This document shows positions 48,205-63,332 of a stretch of DNA of 64,000 nt, piece by piece. The stretch is taken from NCBI GenBank assembly GCA_038093515.1, contig JBBPSI010000029.1, positions 117,544 through 181,543 on the forward strand, read 5' to 3'. The first letter of the stretch is position 1, and the number at the start of each line of letters is the position of its first letter. Position numbers and translations under genes: made by a program. The stretch is from Butyriboletus loyo. Its lineage: Eukaryota; Basidiomycota; Agaricomycetes; Boletales; Boletaceae. The notes under the pieces are model-generated. The model saw nothing but the letters and a program-made list of their open reading frames with translations. It ran no database searches and had not been told where the DNA came from.

Positions 48205-49320
48205 CTTCACGACAATTTGTACGGAGTACCATTGCTAGGTCCGTCACTGTGTTGATGTTCCCGCATCAACCCAGCGATGGCTTGTCAATGGACACAGCCT
48301 GCCGTAGCCGAGGCACGAGGCAACATAAGATCCACGTCACAGGTGTCGCCGTTTCGGGGGCAGACGTTACATGGGTTTATCCCATAGCTACTATCAGGGG
48401 GTCGTGGTAGACCCCGAACGAACCGCAAGATCCCATCCAATCTATAGATAGACGGCAGAAACAGGAACTCCGGGGTTGAGACTGCCTCGAGGGCGCGTGT
48501 ACATATCATGAAACACGCGTATCTAATCAGAACAAGGCCCTCTCGCAACCGCACCTCTCCAAGACCGCGGAAAAATGGAGACGTGTATTTCACAAAAATA
48601 TTTGTTATCGTTGGTTAGACTTGCTATACAAATGGACATTTCGCCAAGGCTTCCCTTTGGGAAGCGAGCTGTTCCACGGGTAGTAATACTGCGACCAGTC
48701 GTTCGGGAAGGGATAGAGGACGAACCTGGGCCCATCTGGTATCTCAATTTCACCTGTCTTCGCGTCTATGGTGATATATCTAGTGATCTCTACGGCAGGT
48801 CGATGGGAACATCTGGAATCATTCGGCTTTGAGTTCTTGAATCCCGGAGACAAAGGCTAACCAACATTCGAAAGATACGCGAGAACGGAAAGCAGTGGGT
48901 GCGAATCTCCCCACTTGAGACTTTCTCAGGTTCACATGAATATTGGACTGGACAATGCCCCGAAAGATGCATGGTGTGACATTTTGTGGCTTCGAGAAGG
49001 TGCGTACCTATTTCGAGTAACTGGCATTTGGAGTGGGGTACCGGGGAATGTTTTTGGGATTCTTGGCACATGAGTGAAGACCGAGTTGGGTGTCCTCTGG
49101 AAAATAACGGTATGTCGTTCAACCGTTGGAGGTGTTCAGCACCGCTGCAGTTGCACAGTGGACTTGATTCTTCAACTGAGAAAGATGTTCTCAAGGACAC
49201 GGACTTGATTTCCCACGGGAGGCCACGTGGGACGAGAGATAAAAAGTGGCGTCGAAATCGCCTGGAATTTCAGCGACTGTTGTTTTCTTCCCTCATTATC
49301 TCCCCAAGAACACGCATAAC
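48205..49320. other. 1.1 kb divergent intergenic region
   Basis: Separates the minus-strand coiled-coil gene from SAH1 on plus. No gene or clear repeat seen. Confidence 0.5.
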
Positions 49321-51182
<1,862 letters not shown>

Positions 51183-51757
51183 ACACATGTAATGTTGCAT
51201 GATGGCCTCAACGTGCCCTCGCTGATATGAGAGGAACGGGACCTTCAACGTCCTATAGGGTTTGGATGTAATGTATTGAAGAGTCTTGCACGCTCTTTGG
51301 GAGGCAGACGAAAAGGCTGGCTTGAGGGTCACGTCCGGGATCGGTCCATTGTTCGAGAGGGACTCGGGATGGTTGGTCGTGATGTGTTGGAGCTACGGGC
51401 CTCAACGTGCCCATCAGTGTTAATATACGTTGATACGGTATCATATGTGCAATTCGGTGGAAGTTATCGATCTGTGGCGTGTCTCAAAGTTTGCAAGGCG
51501 GTGACTACATCATTTCGTTCTACAAATACAAGGGTTCTCCTTTGGTCGTGACTATAGGAACGGGACGAATGATGAAGCTGGAAACCTCCCCACGAACCGC
51601 TGTGCAGCTGGTGTTGTACCATGGTGCAAGGTATAGGAAGGCGTGGGAGTGAAGACGGATCGGGGTAGTGCAGATCTACGAAAGTGGTGATTAAGTAATA
51701 TTATAGCGAGCAGGAGGGGATGCGGAGTGAGACAACGGTGACTGACGCTATTCCGGA
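51183..51757. other. intergenic, 0.6 kb
   Basis: SAH1 3' flank and promoter of the La-domain gene; nothing else seen. Confidence 0.5.
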
Positions 51758-54740
51758 ATGGTCTCGTCCGCTCGCAACCCGAACGAGTCCTACGCTCAGC
51801 GTGCAAAAAAGGCTAGCACGTCTTCTACCTCGGGAACGACACAACAAAAGCAGCAACAATCCACCACCCACAATGCTGTCTCCACACACCCGCCCTCCTT
51901 AAAACCCCCACGGGTCAACGTCTGGGCGGAACGAATCAGGGAACAGAAGGCGCACACCGTGCCTCAGCCTGCTCAGATGCCCCGTCAGCGCGCGACATCC
52001 TCGCCCCAGCCACCCCGTGATGGTGCGATCCAGCCCCGATCGCCGGTCCTGGTTCGTTCTGCCCAGCTTGCCATCCTGGATCAGGAGGACGAGCACGATC
52101 CCTTCGTCGTTCGTGTCCCGCCCCATCTCTCTCGCCAGCCCTCCTTCAGCACCAATCCCGTTCCCGCCACCGACCCAAACGCATGGCCCCACCTCCCCAG
52201 CACCGACCCACCTAGCAAGGCCTCCTCTGCTGACCGTGACTCCCCCTTCTTCTCCGCCTCTCCCTCCAGACAGAGTATGTGTTTACCCTTGTTTATTCTA
52301 TGACACCTGTCGCCTCACTATCTGCCATTAGATAGCACCGCTTCTTTTCGACAACATGCCTACTCCTCATCCAGTTCCGTGCGCTTGTCCTGCGTACAGA
52401 GCTCTTTCTCTCAGCACTCCAAGTCCGCCTCCCAATCCAGAGCTCAGAGCAGATCTGGCAGCTCTGCCTCCAGTCCACGTTTGCAGATCCGTGGCCGCAC
52501 GTTGCCACAGGACGACCCTCTTCCTCCCGATCTTAGATTAGGCCACCAGCGCCGGAGATCTTTAAACAAACGTTCCAGTCCTGCATTTCCTGACCCTCCA
52601 AACCACATATCAAGCCCCTTCCAGATCGATTCCGTCCCTCCCCCTGCAGATCCCTCCTACTATCGACGTCCACCCATACCTCAACTGCAAGACATGCCTC
52701 CTCGCTATACACACGACTTTGTCCCTCCGTACGCTCTCCCTCCACAATTCCCACCTGCTCATGTCCCAGATCATTCTTCCCCTTCCTACATTCCTCCGCA
52801 TTCCGGCCAGGGTACGCCCCCTTACCCCCACTATCCGCCCTACCCCGCCTACATGTACGGACATCCCACATCATTCTGGGGCGATATTCCCCCACACTCA
52901 CACAATCATATTCAAAATCAACCTCCCATCCCGTCCAACCACGTTGACGCTTCCGAGCATATTATCTCACCTAAAATGAAATTCGGCTCCGTATCGCCCG
53001 CCATTACGACAGAATCCGATCCTTTGAAGCACCCGGCGCAAGGTCAGAATGGTTGGCAGCCAAGACCATCCGGAAGCGTCGTATTTGGCACCATCAATCT
53101 CGCGGAGTCTCAGGAGGACCCAGGCGCTCCGCCGCACAACGCAGGGCAATACACAGACCCCGTGGTCGAGCACGCAATAGAGCAATTTGCTACTTTCTCG
53201 ATTGGCGTAAGCCTAGGTGAACCTGGGCCATCGCGGCTCGCGAGTGGCAAGTCATCGGTCCGGTCTCTGTCCAGAATGCTCTCTCAGCCTACTAGTAATG
53301 ATAGCGCCAAAGATGCCAGCATTGCGCCCTCATCGTCGCAAGAGGTAAATGGAATCAAGCAACCAACGAAGTGGGAATTTGGCACGACTCTCAGCGAGGA
53401 TCTCAGCAACCTGCGACCTCCATCATCGCCCTCGCCGACATCGTTCTCTCCACTGAACTATCAAAGTGAGCCTGGTGCAGAGAATGTCGAAGGTCAACCC
53501 GATCTAGTCAACATTCTGTCTTCACATGACAAATCGCAGGTCAATCGCTCAGTGGACAAGTGTGAGGCGGGATCGCCTGCGAGCGACGTTTGGGTGGTCA
53601 AAGATTACGGGTACGGGTTCGGGGACCACAGCGGGTGCGGGAATGCACCCGACGTCGTACGTTGGGAGATGCGCGAGCGCGAAAAGGAACGTGCCCGGGA
53701 GTGCCATCGGAACCGGGAAATGATCCGGGAACAGTATCACGAAAGGGGCTGGGAACCCACGGGACAGCCCGGCTGGCTGCACGAGAATGGCTCCGAAGAA
53801 GGAAGGGAAGGTTTGGAACAGCAGGCGCATATCGATGCGCCGAGGCATATACGGCCGCGACGGGGCTCGTTTCCCGGCTATGGAGGGCACGAGCGGGGTG
53901 GCTTTACTGCTAGACGAGGGAGAGGGTTCGGAGGACGCTTTCATGGGGGCCGAGGGAGGGGAGGGTTTTTCCATCATCACCGGCCTGGGTCGTACCCGTA
54001 TCCGCCGCCACCTCCGCCATTCGAGGTGCTTTCACCTGCAATCGACGTGGTCAATGGGTATGGTCAGCCTCCCTACGCACCGCCAGAACTCGCATCGTAT
54101 GAGGCTGTTCCTCCTACCCCCCAGCCGCGTGTACCGTTCCCATCGACCACTTATTCGGTAGATGCGATGCGGAATTGTTTGTTAGTCCAGCTGGAGTACT
54201 ATTTGAGCCCGCAGAATATGGCGCAAGACTTTTACCTCCGGCAAAGGGTGAGTCCTGTCCTATTCCTACTGTCCCAGTTGATGATTCGTGCCTTCCTTTG
54301 GCGTTTGTTGCGCCTCGTTGCAGATGGACAACGAGGGCTGGATCCTCATCTCACTATTGGCGTCGTTTAAGCGGGTACGTCAGTTGCACACGGATGCAGA
54401 TATTGTTAGGGAGGTGCTGAGCCGGTCGGAGATGGTCGAGGTGAGCGGCGATTGGGTGAGAATGGGGGGGAGGCAGTGGGAAATGTTTGTGCTACCAAGT
54501 GCACCAAGGAGTGTGGTGACGGAAGTTGACCGTGATGAAGGCAAGAATCCTGGGATCCATCCTTATCATGACGGTAACGCATACGAGGAGTTCGGAGAGA
54601 TCGATGGCGAACATGGGGAGACCGAGGGTGACTGTGATGGCGAAGACTGTGAGGGGGACGACGAGGATGACGATATTGAGTTTGTGATTGGGGAGGAGGC
54701 AGAGGGATCGTGGATGCCTGTGCCGGAACGCAAGCAGTGA
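51758..54740 (+). CDS. La-domain RNA-binding protein (LARP1/SRO9-like)
   Basis: Exons 51758-52274, 52332-54247, 54324-54740; 949 aa. About 750 residues are disordered, rich in Ser, Pro and Gln, with an N-terminal SYAQRAKKAS motif and PRVNVWAERI. An RGG-type tract follows (GGHERGGFTARRGRGFGG, then GRGRGGF). The La motif spans the exon 2/3 junction: LLVQLEYYLSPQNMAQDFYL, RQRMDNEGWILISLLASFKR and LHTDADIVREVLSRSEMVEV. An acidic tail ends the protein. Fungal relatives bind mRNA and influence translation in the cytoplasm. No RRM follows the La motif, which fits the SRO9/LARP1-type rather than genuine La. Confidence 0.85.
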
Positions 54741-54939
54741 TCACGGTCTTCATATTATCGCTCTGCCATTCGCTTTCCCTCCCGTCCCTGACTTACAGCC
54801 TAAGTTTTTATGCCAATTTTTTTCAGGTCGGAAGAAACGCATTCAACTCGCATTGACCAAGACCCATGTACAAAACGGTGATCAAAGTTTCCAAGTTCTG
54901 TGTGTATATATACCCGTCCACTTCTCCTCTTTAGCTTTT

Positions 54940-54978
<39 letters not shown>

Positions 54979-55726
54979 CGATCTCTTTCGCTTGGTCGCT
55001 ATCTCTCTATCTCAACCTCTAGTGCTCTCTCACTCACTCACACACTCATATACATACATGTGCAGCTTTTTTGTGACTTTTTCCCCTCTTTTGTGTTATG
55101 ATTGTTTTTCGTGCATACGCTCTGTTTTGTTGCATGAGTATCATTTGAAGATGAATATTACACTATTAGCATTAACAGCTGTCGCGAAAATAATGAGATT
55201 GGTGTTTGTTGTTTCCATGAGGAATTGTTCAAATAGGGAAGACCACGACAGTTTACTATACTTTCCACTGTCCCCAGTCATGGAAGAAGATTCCAGCAAG
55301 AAACATACCATCAGTAAGGTCGTTCAAGTCATCTTGAGTTGGCAGTGCTAGGGTCACCAAAGTCATCCTAGTAGACAGTGCTTTAAAGAGGCTCACGAGG
55401 CCTATCAGATGAGCTTCAACACCTTACACTCTAATTAGCCTGCTAGAATGCATGCTGTGATGCCATCAAACAAATTTAGCCGTAAATAGGATTGATATAG
55501 TCTCCCGGGAATAAAAATAAGGTAACTAAAATGGTGAGGTTGATCGTGAACGTCGTAGCAGGTCGTCAGTCGTCATCAATAGTCATCAACGTCTAGCCCG
55601 TCGACGAATCTCAAGAGATGTAGATATCGCCAACGAGATTAAAAAAGCATGAAAAAGAGAACACGGATGGAATAAGAATCAAGCAGCAACAATGCCAATG
55701 CCAGAACGTGGCACGCGAACAGCTGG
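54741..55726. other. intergenic, 1 kb, with CT microsatellite
   Basis: 3' flank of the La-domain gene then sequence with no recognisable gene; pyrimidine-rich around 54920-55030. Confidence 0.5.
54942..54974. repeat. (CT)n microsatellite
   Basis: About 16 perfect CT dinucleotides, followed by imperfect pyrimidine-rich sequence. Confidence 0.95.
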
Positions 55727-56302
55727 TCACGAGCTTGAGTTATTTAGGTTGGGCAACCGGAGGGTTAGAGTTTCGCTCTGCCCACGCGGTCTGCCGTTCA
55801 TTTTCGTTTCCATCGGAGGTCTGGAAAATCGCTTTGACCCCAACGATGAATCATCCTGGGAGCGAGAAAAAAAGTCGTCTTCGCCTTCATAAGGAGACGT
55901 TCCCGAGTTTATCTACGCCGCGCAATGCCGCGAAAATCGACATGAACATCAGTCGATGGGGTGAGGACAAGCAGAAAACGCGCAGAGAACCGATGGTATC
56001 AAACTCACCCATTGCTTCAGAACATCCGCTACCCGAGAGGCTTCCTGAGCACTGAAAGTCACGTCCGTGCCTTTTTCGGCATGCAACTTCATCAACTCGC
56101 TCAACGATCTCCCTTCTTTGCCTTCACCATGACTTCGACCAGGCGTCTCCTCCACACCATCGCTGGGGAACACCACCGAGTTCCGGGGCGTTGAGGTTGC
56201 GTGTCCATTGACGTTAGAGGGGTTGATGTCGCTTTCCGAGCGATCCCAGTCCTCTGAGCTTAGCGAGAGAGAGGATAGTGTGAAGTTCTCCTTGAAGGAC
56301 AT
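55727..56302 (-). CDS. small conserved-looking protein of unknown function
   Basis: Exons 56302-56009 and 55912-55727; 159 aa. MSFKENFTLSSLSLSSEDWD opens the protein; the best ordered part is SLSELMKLHAEKGTDVTFSA followed by ADVLKQWINSGTSPYEGEDD, which has helix-like spacing and crosses the splice junction in frame. The rest is Ser/Arg-rich. I do not recognise it. An earlier in-frame Met exists at 56371, but its extension looks like untranslated leader. Confidence 0.6.
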
Positions 56303-56912
56303 GGCACTCGTAGTGGCAGTAATGACTTGTGTGGATAGCGCACAGGACGGGGACGAGTGAAGCAGGATCACGGGAGTAGTGTGATTTGGAGAGAGTTAGA
56401 TCCCGACCCTGAGGTCGACAATTCAATTTCCGCTTGTTCGACTGATCAGTCCCCGAAACGAAACTCGATTGGTTAGCAAGAAATTGTCCTGCAAATACCT
56501 GTTCAGCAAGTTGGTAGGGAAGGGGAAGTTGTGGAAACGTTGCCCTTGATCTGAGTGGGAATTGTTCCCATCATTACCTTGAGCCAACACCGAGGGTGGC
56601 ACCGGATCAATCTGATCAACCAACCGGTAACCGGTTCATCTCGACACCCAGAATCGTTTCCTATCGAGGATCCCCAAGTTCATAGCCAACTCTTTGAGAG
56701 ACCACTGCAGTCTGTAGCGCCTTACACGAGGTAAATCAACATTAATGTACCATCGTAGATACGGTAGACCACACGAACTGGAGCATCGTGCAATAAACAG
56801 GAGTAGGAAAATCCATAAATCAAGCAAACAAGAAGTCCGAAAATCCTCGACGGATTGGTCCGAGATGTCCGTAAATGGTATCACAAACCTCTTTTAAGTA
56901 AAACCCTTCATC
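56303..56912. other. intergenic, 0.6 kb
   Basis: Between two minus-strand genes; nothing recognised. Confidence 0.45.
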
Positions 56913-58410
56913 TCACAGGAGGTACGCCATCGCTCCAAGCAAAGTAACAAGAACAAGTCCCACCTGGACTCTAACCCCAGCAAGCGCCCCGCTGGCTGAT
57001 CCAGAGTTCGTACCATTCGAGCCGCCGCTTGACGTAGTCTGAGTGCCCGAAGCAGAGGCACTGCTAGTGGCTGGAGGTGCTGCAGAAGCGAGAGATTTCA
57101 CAATGGACCACGAAGCCGCGGTGTTCACGGATGTATTACCCTCTTGGTAGGGAAGGAACGAGACAGTACCGTTGCTAGAAAGTTGAACGAGGGAGTTGGT
57201 GCTGGCAAAGTAAGTAGCCTTGGAATCTTTGATCGTTGGGCCAGCGAGCTGTTGGGTAGTGTTGGTCTGGCGATCATGCTCCTTCAGCAATAAAGCAAAA
57301 AAAACACTCGATGGACACTATACCTCGACATTGATAACATAGACTGCGGACGAGTCCCCAGGGACGAAAGCAAACTCCTGTTGAACCTGGAACAATTTTT
57401 TAGTCCAGACAGCACACACTCGGAGTTCAATACATACTTCGCTGTCCTGGAAGAATGACGTTGCCTGACCATACGTAGCAGGGAACGCACTACCATTGGA
57501 AAGGGGATAGGCCTGGGACTGGGGCTGGAAGTACGAGTCTAGTATATAACCCAAGGATGAGCGGATTGTCACAACAGACTATATTACATACAGTGAATGA
57601 CGAAGATGTCTGCAGATCCGGCAGGGACATCAGGAACGTCGAGGAAATGGACGTGGTTCTGAGCAAGGGCCATCACGGGCTGGTAGCTGGACGGGTATGG
57701 GACCTGCTCATCATTGACCCACGCGACAGGCGTGCTGTTAGCTGCCTTGAGCAGACCCATGTCCAGCGAGAACATGTTTCCGTGGGAGAGGGCATCTGAC
57801 ACCGCCTTTCATCAGTCTCGAAGGAGAACATGATGTGGAGGGAAGGAAATCACAAAACACGTTGGTGTCATGGTCCAGGATGGCGTCGAAAGAGGTGGGA
57901 TCAAAGGACCCAAGTGTGACAGCTTGAGTAGACCACGATTTGGCGGTAGCATCGTAAATGTAGAGCGATGACGAGCTCTTAGAATCGCCGTTGAGAACGT
58001 AGATGGCATTGGTGTACTGGGAAGGTGTTTAGCCAGAAAAATAGTCTGTATGACCAACATGGCTCACATACCTGCGAGAGGTAGCACGTGGTGCCGTTGC
58101 CATCGAAAGTCCTGGAAATATCAGTCAATCGCTGGGTGTGGTGAACATCATGTCTGCCTACGGTCGGCCAGAGGCAGTAATGTCTGTAGCTTTCCCACCT
58201 GCCATGAACGGGTCAGACAAGGAACATATTGTGTGTTGACGGGACATGCTTACTTCCAGACCAAGTGTCTTGAGTGCCAGCCGACCAGTCTTTGCCATCA
58301 AGGCCGAACGCTAGCAAATTCCAACTGGCGTCGAAAGCGACACACGGTGATGCTTTCACTGTTGCCGAAACAGAAAGGAGTAAAAGAGAGACTACGGTGG
58401 GCGCGAACAT
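56913..58410 (-). CDS. GPI-anchored secreted protein, probably beta-propeller
   Basis: About eight short exons; the first runs from 58410 to about 58252 and the last ends at 56913. Signal peptide: FAPTVVSLLLLSVSATVKAS. The body has repeated kelch-like segments (TNAIYVLNGDSKSSSSLYIY, SWSTQAVTLGSFDPTSFDAI, VMALAQNHVHFLDVPDVPAG, QEFAFVPGDSSAVYVINVE), consistent with a propeller. A Ser/Thr/Gly-rich stretch then a hydrophobic C-terminus (VQVGLVLVTLLGAMAYLL) indicates GPI attachment. It is likely a cell-surface glycoprotein of the agaricomycete type with no established role. Middle exon boundaries follow clear GT..AG sites but were not all fixed to the base. Confidence 0.7.
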
Positions 58411-58875
58411 TGTAATTCTTCAGGTGAAAGGAAAGGATGCTAATGTCCATCCACACTGCGGCTAAAATTGGTCCTGCTTTACGTAATAGGCACAAACTTG
58501 GCAACAACATCGTGCAATACGAAAGGTGATTGGTTGGTGCCATTGAAGTCTTCCCCGTTGTGTCGTCCTGTGCTTAACTCGACATCGTGTCCGCGTATGT
58601 CGATGCCGCGCATACAATTAAACGTCGGTAGGAGTACCAAGATCTCGCAATGCAACCGTCCATCCACGGAAATGAATGTCATCGTCAAGTGAGGGTCAAA
58701 TCAAATTCCTGAATCCATAACCTGTGGTTTAATAGATATGACAAACCGATCCATCCACAGAGTGTTATCAAGTTTCGGCCACCATGAGTGGAACGATCAA
58801 CCGGTCCTGTAGATTTCTCCTCAGCGAATATATAACATCACATCCCAAACCGTTTCTGCGGATCCCCGATCATCA
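58411..58875. other. intergenic, 0.5 kb
   Basis: Promoter of the surface protein gene and 3' flank of the MFS gene. Confidence 0.45.
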
Positions 58876-61617
58876 TCAGTTCGTCGAAACCGAGGCAACG
58901 ACATCACATACTCGGAAGTAATATCCCTTGCTTTGCACCAGGGGTACGGCAATCAAGAACAAACCAACGCTGATCCTGCATTATATGCATTGGCAGAAGA
59001 ATAAGCCATTCAAACACGAGATGAACGCACGCAGCCTCGACGCCCATGACTTCCAATGCGCCCGATTTCGTCGCCCACGGAACTTGAAAGTATGCCACGC
59101 TGAATCCTACACTCACAAGCTTAAACTTTCCTCACGGGTTTGAGACAAACAATATCCTTACCACCAAGGGTCCGCGCGAGGTTTATCAACGCGCTAATTT
59201 CTCCCTGGGCGAAAGAGAAGCGTCAGCAATCAAGGCGACGGAGTAGAAACACCCACCTGATTCCTGGGGAAGCAGTCGTTACAATAGGCGTCTTTTAACA
59301 GATTCAATAACCAGGTCAACCAATGAGTATCGGACACCTACAGATCGCCACGGTATTGATCATCACCGCCACCTCCGCGATTCCCCAACCAAATACCACA
59401 GCCGTTATGTTAAGATGCTGAATCCCCGCTCCAAGTACCAAAAAGCCGCATAAATACAGTGGCATTGCGACGTAGCACATCCTAGTGTCCGGTCATCATT
59501 GTCACCGCTTTGCTGCCTCATTTATGTGTACGCACCACAGCCGACTCTCAGCCTCGAAGAAACCCAGGTTCCGCCGAATACTGGCATTCATGATCCAATC
59601 GTTTCCAAACCGACCAATCACTTCACCAATCACAACTCCAACCTGAGGTCAAATGCCAGTTTAACAATTCATAACGGTGCGGTTTGAGTACCCACCATCG
59701 GAGTGGCATACGCGCCAGCGATGATATACTCGTTGTATCCGAACCCAACTGGCGGAGGCGTGCCAAGGAATACAACGTTGGTCACCTGCAGACATCAAAA
59801 TTCGCATATCACCGTGCGACATCCAGTTACTCACGTTAAGTCCAATACTAAATCCAAAGACGGCTGCCTAAACACGGAAACGTAGTGAATACTGCGAAAA
59901 CTGGCCCAGACGCAGCTCACCTCGAACACCACCACAAAGATAAACTGAGGTCGCCAGACCACATCCAAACAGGCCAAGCAGACACTTTGCCACGACGCCC
60001 TGTATTTCGCGAGCTTGCATCCGGTCACGCCAATGAGTGTCTCCAGGCGATACCGCAAGCCAGACGATTTACGAAGTAGAGGACGGTTTTTCCCTCTGTC
60101 GTACATGCTATTGCATAGTCAGTCTCTTGTGCGAGCGAGTAAACAAAGTCATCTTACGTCTCCTCCAAGAAAAGGACGATGAGCGTGAGGACGATAGCAC
60201 TGTAGATGCAGGCTATCCCATAACTCCATCTCCAACTACACACCCTTTAGCTTCGGCCCTCATTCGCAGATATGATCGAAGAAACCAGAACCCACTTTAC
60301 CCGTGCAACGAGGAAACCGAATGCGAAAGGCGAAATGAACGGCGAACTACAATGTAGTCGAGAACGTCAGAGATCGTTACAAGAACGAGGGGAAAGAACG
60401 TACATGATAAACCCCGACGTCCACACATTGATTTTCCGCGCCTGGAGATGAAACGGATAGATGTCCGTGACCACAAATAGACCCTGTTTAAATCGGTGCC
60501 ACTGCGTCACAGGCAAATTCGAATACGGAACAGCGGACGAAGAAGCATACAGTGACCTGGGGACACGTCCTTGAAACGCCTTCAGCACGTCATTCGACGA
60601 ACGAACAAGATCGGCGTACCCGAAAAACGCAGTGAGACAACGCATTGCTAACCCAAGTATTCATCATCATGTCATCCAGAATAGAGCAGGACAACGAGTA
60701 CCAGCAAAAGTAGGCAAATTCGGAGCAAATGTCGCGCCGATCAAAAATGCCAGGGCCAACAGCTGCGTCCAGAACAATACAGGCAGCCGTCCGAAGCGTC
60801 TCATCAACATCACATAGAAGATACCTCCCCAACCTTGGAGTCCGAGTATACGTCAGAACACGACCGATATACATGCAACAACAATTACCGAGGAGGAAGA
60901 TACTCCAGCTGTGTCCCGCCGTCAACAAACGTTTCCTCCACTTTTCAAGCGTCAATGAAACATGTAGCTCACTTGGATGTCAAGTTATTGACGACCCCGG
61001 TTGTCGTGTTGTACTGCTGTGCCAGCGGGAAGAGCGCCGCAATACCTTTTCCACACAGCCGCAGGTACTTGTACGTCAACACCAGTGCACTGCGCCAGGA
61101 GCGAATGGAAAGAAATCACTACCCACCGGTCGCTGAGTCAAAGTCGGGAACAAAGGCAGCCATCGTGATGATAAGTAGATGCAGCGCCTTGCGCCAATCA
61201 CTCCACTGATACACCATGACTGCTATAAGTCTCCTTGATATGAACCAAGACGCCCATTTTACACACGCACGTTCTGTGGGTCATCCGGATCGTCGGTCGG
61301 TTGTGGCCAGAGTACTATGGATCCGTCCTTGGAGAGCTTGAGCTGCGAGGCTAACGCCTCTCCGAACTCGACCTTGGCCTGTCTGTTCAGTGTTCACCAG
61401 ATGAGATTTCGCATGCATGTTTGATGGGTCGTTCGATCGAGCTACATCGGAACACGTACTGTGGGTCGGCGACAAGTCGCCCCGCAGCCTCTTCATAATA
61501 CTTCACCAGCCTGAGATCGATTTCTTGAAGTACATTCTCCAACGAGTGCTCGTCGGTCATGGATTTTGCAGTGCCATAACGGTCACGGTCGACGCCCTGA
61601 TCGTTCACCGCCGTCAT
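58876..61617 (-). CDS. MFS transporter (DHA1-like, substrate unknown)
   Basis: Many short exons from 61617 to a stop at 58876. A hydrophilic N-terminus (SLENVLQEIDLRLVKYYEEA) leads to LWPQPTDDPDDPQN, the usual start of fungal DHA-type carriers, then WSDWRKALHLLIITMAAFVP. Motif A appears as RRFGRLPVLFWTQ, and TCPQVTGLFVVTDIYPFHLQ and ARKINVWTSGFIMSPF are typical of helices 4-6. The last blocks are FSVAYFQVPWATKSGALEVM then ISVGLFLIAVPLVQSKGYYF. A proton-coupled exporter of the plasma membrane is likely; the substrate cannot be inferred. Exon limits were fixed for only some junctions. Confidence 0.75.
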
Positions 61618-62352
61618 GCTCGTAGCGGGAAGATGGAAAAGATAGTTGTTGTGTGCTAAAAAGCTTCCGCATTCCCACCTTATTTATATACAAGTCGACG
61701 CCCCCCAACCCCCGCCGCAAATCTGAAAACACATATAAGTCGGCTGCTCCCACGACATTCTGATCCGATGCCATACTCGAATACATTCGCGCTCGAGTCT
61801 GCAAGGCAAGTGGCAGATGAGAAACCTCATCACTTGGCAATTCTATAAGAAAGGAGCTCAAGGGTCAATGACTCGGAGGTTGATTCCGATGATCCAGAGT
61901 AGTTCAACACTTGACAGTCTTGTCTGTATCGAAAAGGAAAGGAGTCCGAGGGCTTAAGTTGGCATGATCTGGTGACCTAGGCACCGACGCTGCTTGAGCG
62001 GCATATGTCTGTGGCGTGTGTCTGTACACTGAGGGAAGTAAATACGACAATAATAAGTGGCTGAATCGCTGGTGATTAGTGTCGCGGCTCTTGGGAATCA
62101 ATGACACAAATTGAAGATCAGTGACTGTCATCACTGATTGCTCCTTTTTCCTAGTAATATTCAGTGACACTGTTGATGATTTCTAGTATTCTCGTCACCA
62201 TAAACTGGGGGTTTTGTAGTTGATTTCAAGTACCTTATGCATTTCTTATCTGCACCCAAGGCAGTGATATAATGTGCCACCATTGTTGATATGACATGTC
62301 ATAGTTGCTTTTGTTTGCTGTTGTTCTCAATGATCTGTAGCTTCTGGTGAGT
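61618..62352. other. intergenic, 0.7 kb
   Basis: MFS promoter, then sequence up to the left LTR; frames such as 61583-61861 have no recognisable content. Confidence 0.45.
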
Positions 62353-62815
62353 TGTTGAAACAGTAGTGTTCTATTTCTGTATTTCACCTACAGCCACTAC
62401 ATTTCCAGACTGGTCTTTATGACATCAAAGTCTAGACACAGTCACACTTGTCATATTACAAATAGCTCTTCTTATGCTATTGGATGATATGCTTAGTCTT
62501 ATCTCTTATCTCTAACATATTGTTATGTGGTTCATACCTTACCTTAGATAGGTACTATACAGAACACAAGTACAAATACTCATGTACTGTATATAAGACA
62601 GTCCTTATGGCTTGTCACTTTTCTTTAGATCTTTCAGTTCTATCATCACTACTGCAATATCTCTAAGTTGAGCCTTGCTCCTTATAACTCTTCAAGTACC
62701 CCTGTTTGCAATACTCTCACTCTCATATTATCAGTAAGTCTTTCCACTGATAGGTTTACCCTTGTATCCTTTGTTGCCCTTGGTGTGCCTGCTTGGACTT
62801 TATTGATTCTGAAAG
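62353..62815 (+). mobile_element. partial solo LTR of a Ty1/copia element
   Basis: Starts TGTTGAAA and matches, in reverse complement, the first about 450 bp of the LTR at 63333-63932; similarity fades after about 62815, so its 3' end is missing. No polypurine tract precedes it, so it is a separate truncated or solo LTR rather than the partner of the right one. Confidence 0.7.
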
Positions 62816-62981
62816 AGTGGGCTATAAGCGAGAGTGTTGCGAGGCAACGCGCAGTCGAATGCTAGCACGTAGTACCCTTTCACACGAGGTCCCACTACAG
62901 TTGCAGGTCTACACAAAGACCTGGCAAGATGGAATCAAGGAGCTTCAACTTAATCCTCAACTGTTGCCAGCGAATAGACAA

Positions 62982-63014
62982 GTGGTTAAAACTAGGGAAT
63001 CCTAGTCTAACCAC
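62982..63014. repeat. 33-bp interrupted palindrome
   Basis: GTGGTTA pairs with TAACCAC and ACTAGG with CCTAGT around a GAAT loop. It lies between the two LTRs. Confidence 0.85.
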
Positions 63015-63332
63015 GAGCCTTTATATATAGAAGTGCGCACAGACCATGCTGTGCGGAGACGATCTACTATACATGGATAGACTAAAGAAGAGAAGCGCAA
63101 CGGTGATTAACCACACGAGGCGCGGGGATCAAAAAGAAGAGAAGTAAACGGAGATTAAATACATGTGTTGTGACGTCATAGAGTCTAGGCCTGGTCTAGG
63201 CCATGACATCATATGCTTAGTCAGTAATGGATCACATGTAAGTTCCCACGATCACGTGCGCTATGTCACGTGACCTTTGAAGTTGAAAATGACTAAGTCC
63301 GAAGTGAAAGTGTACAAAGTGTATGAATAAAA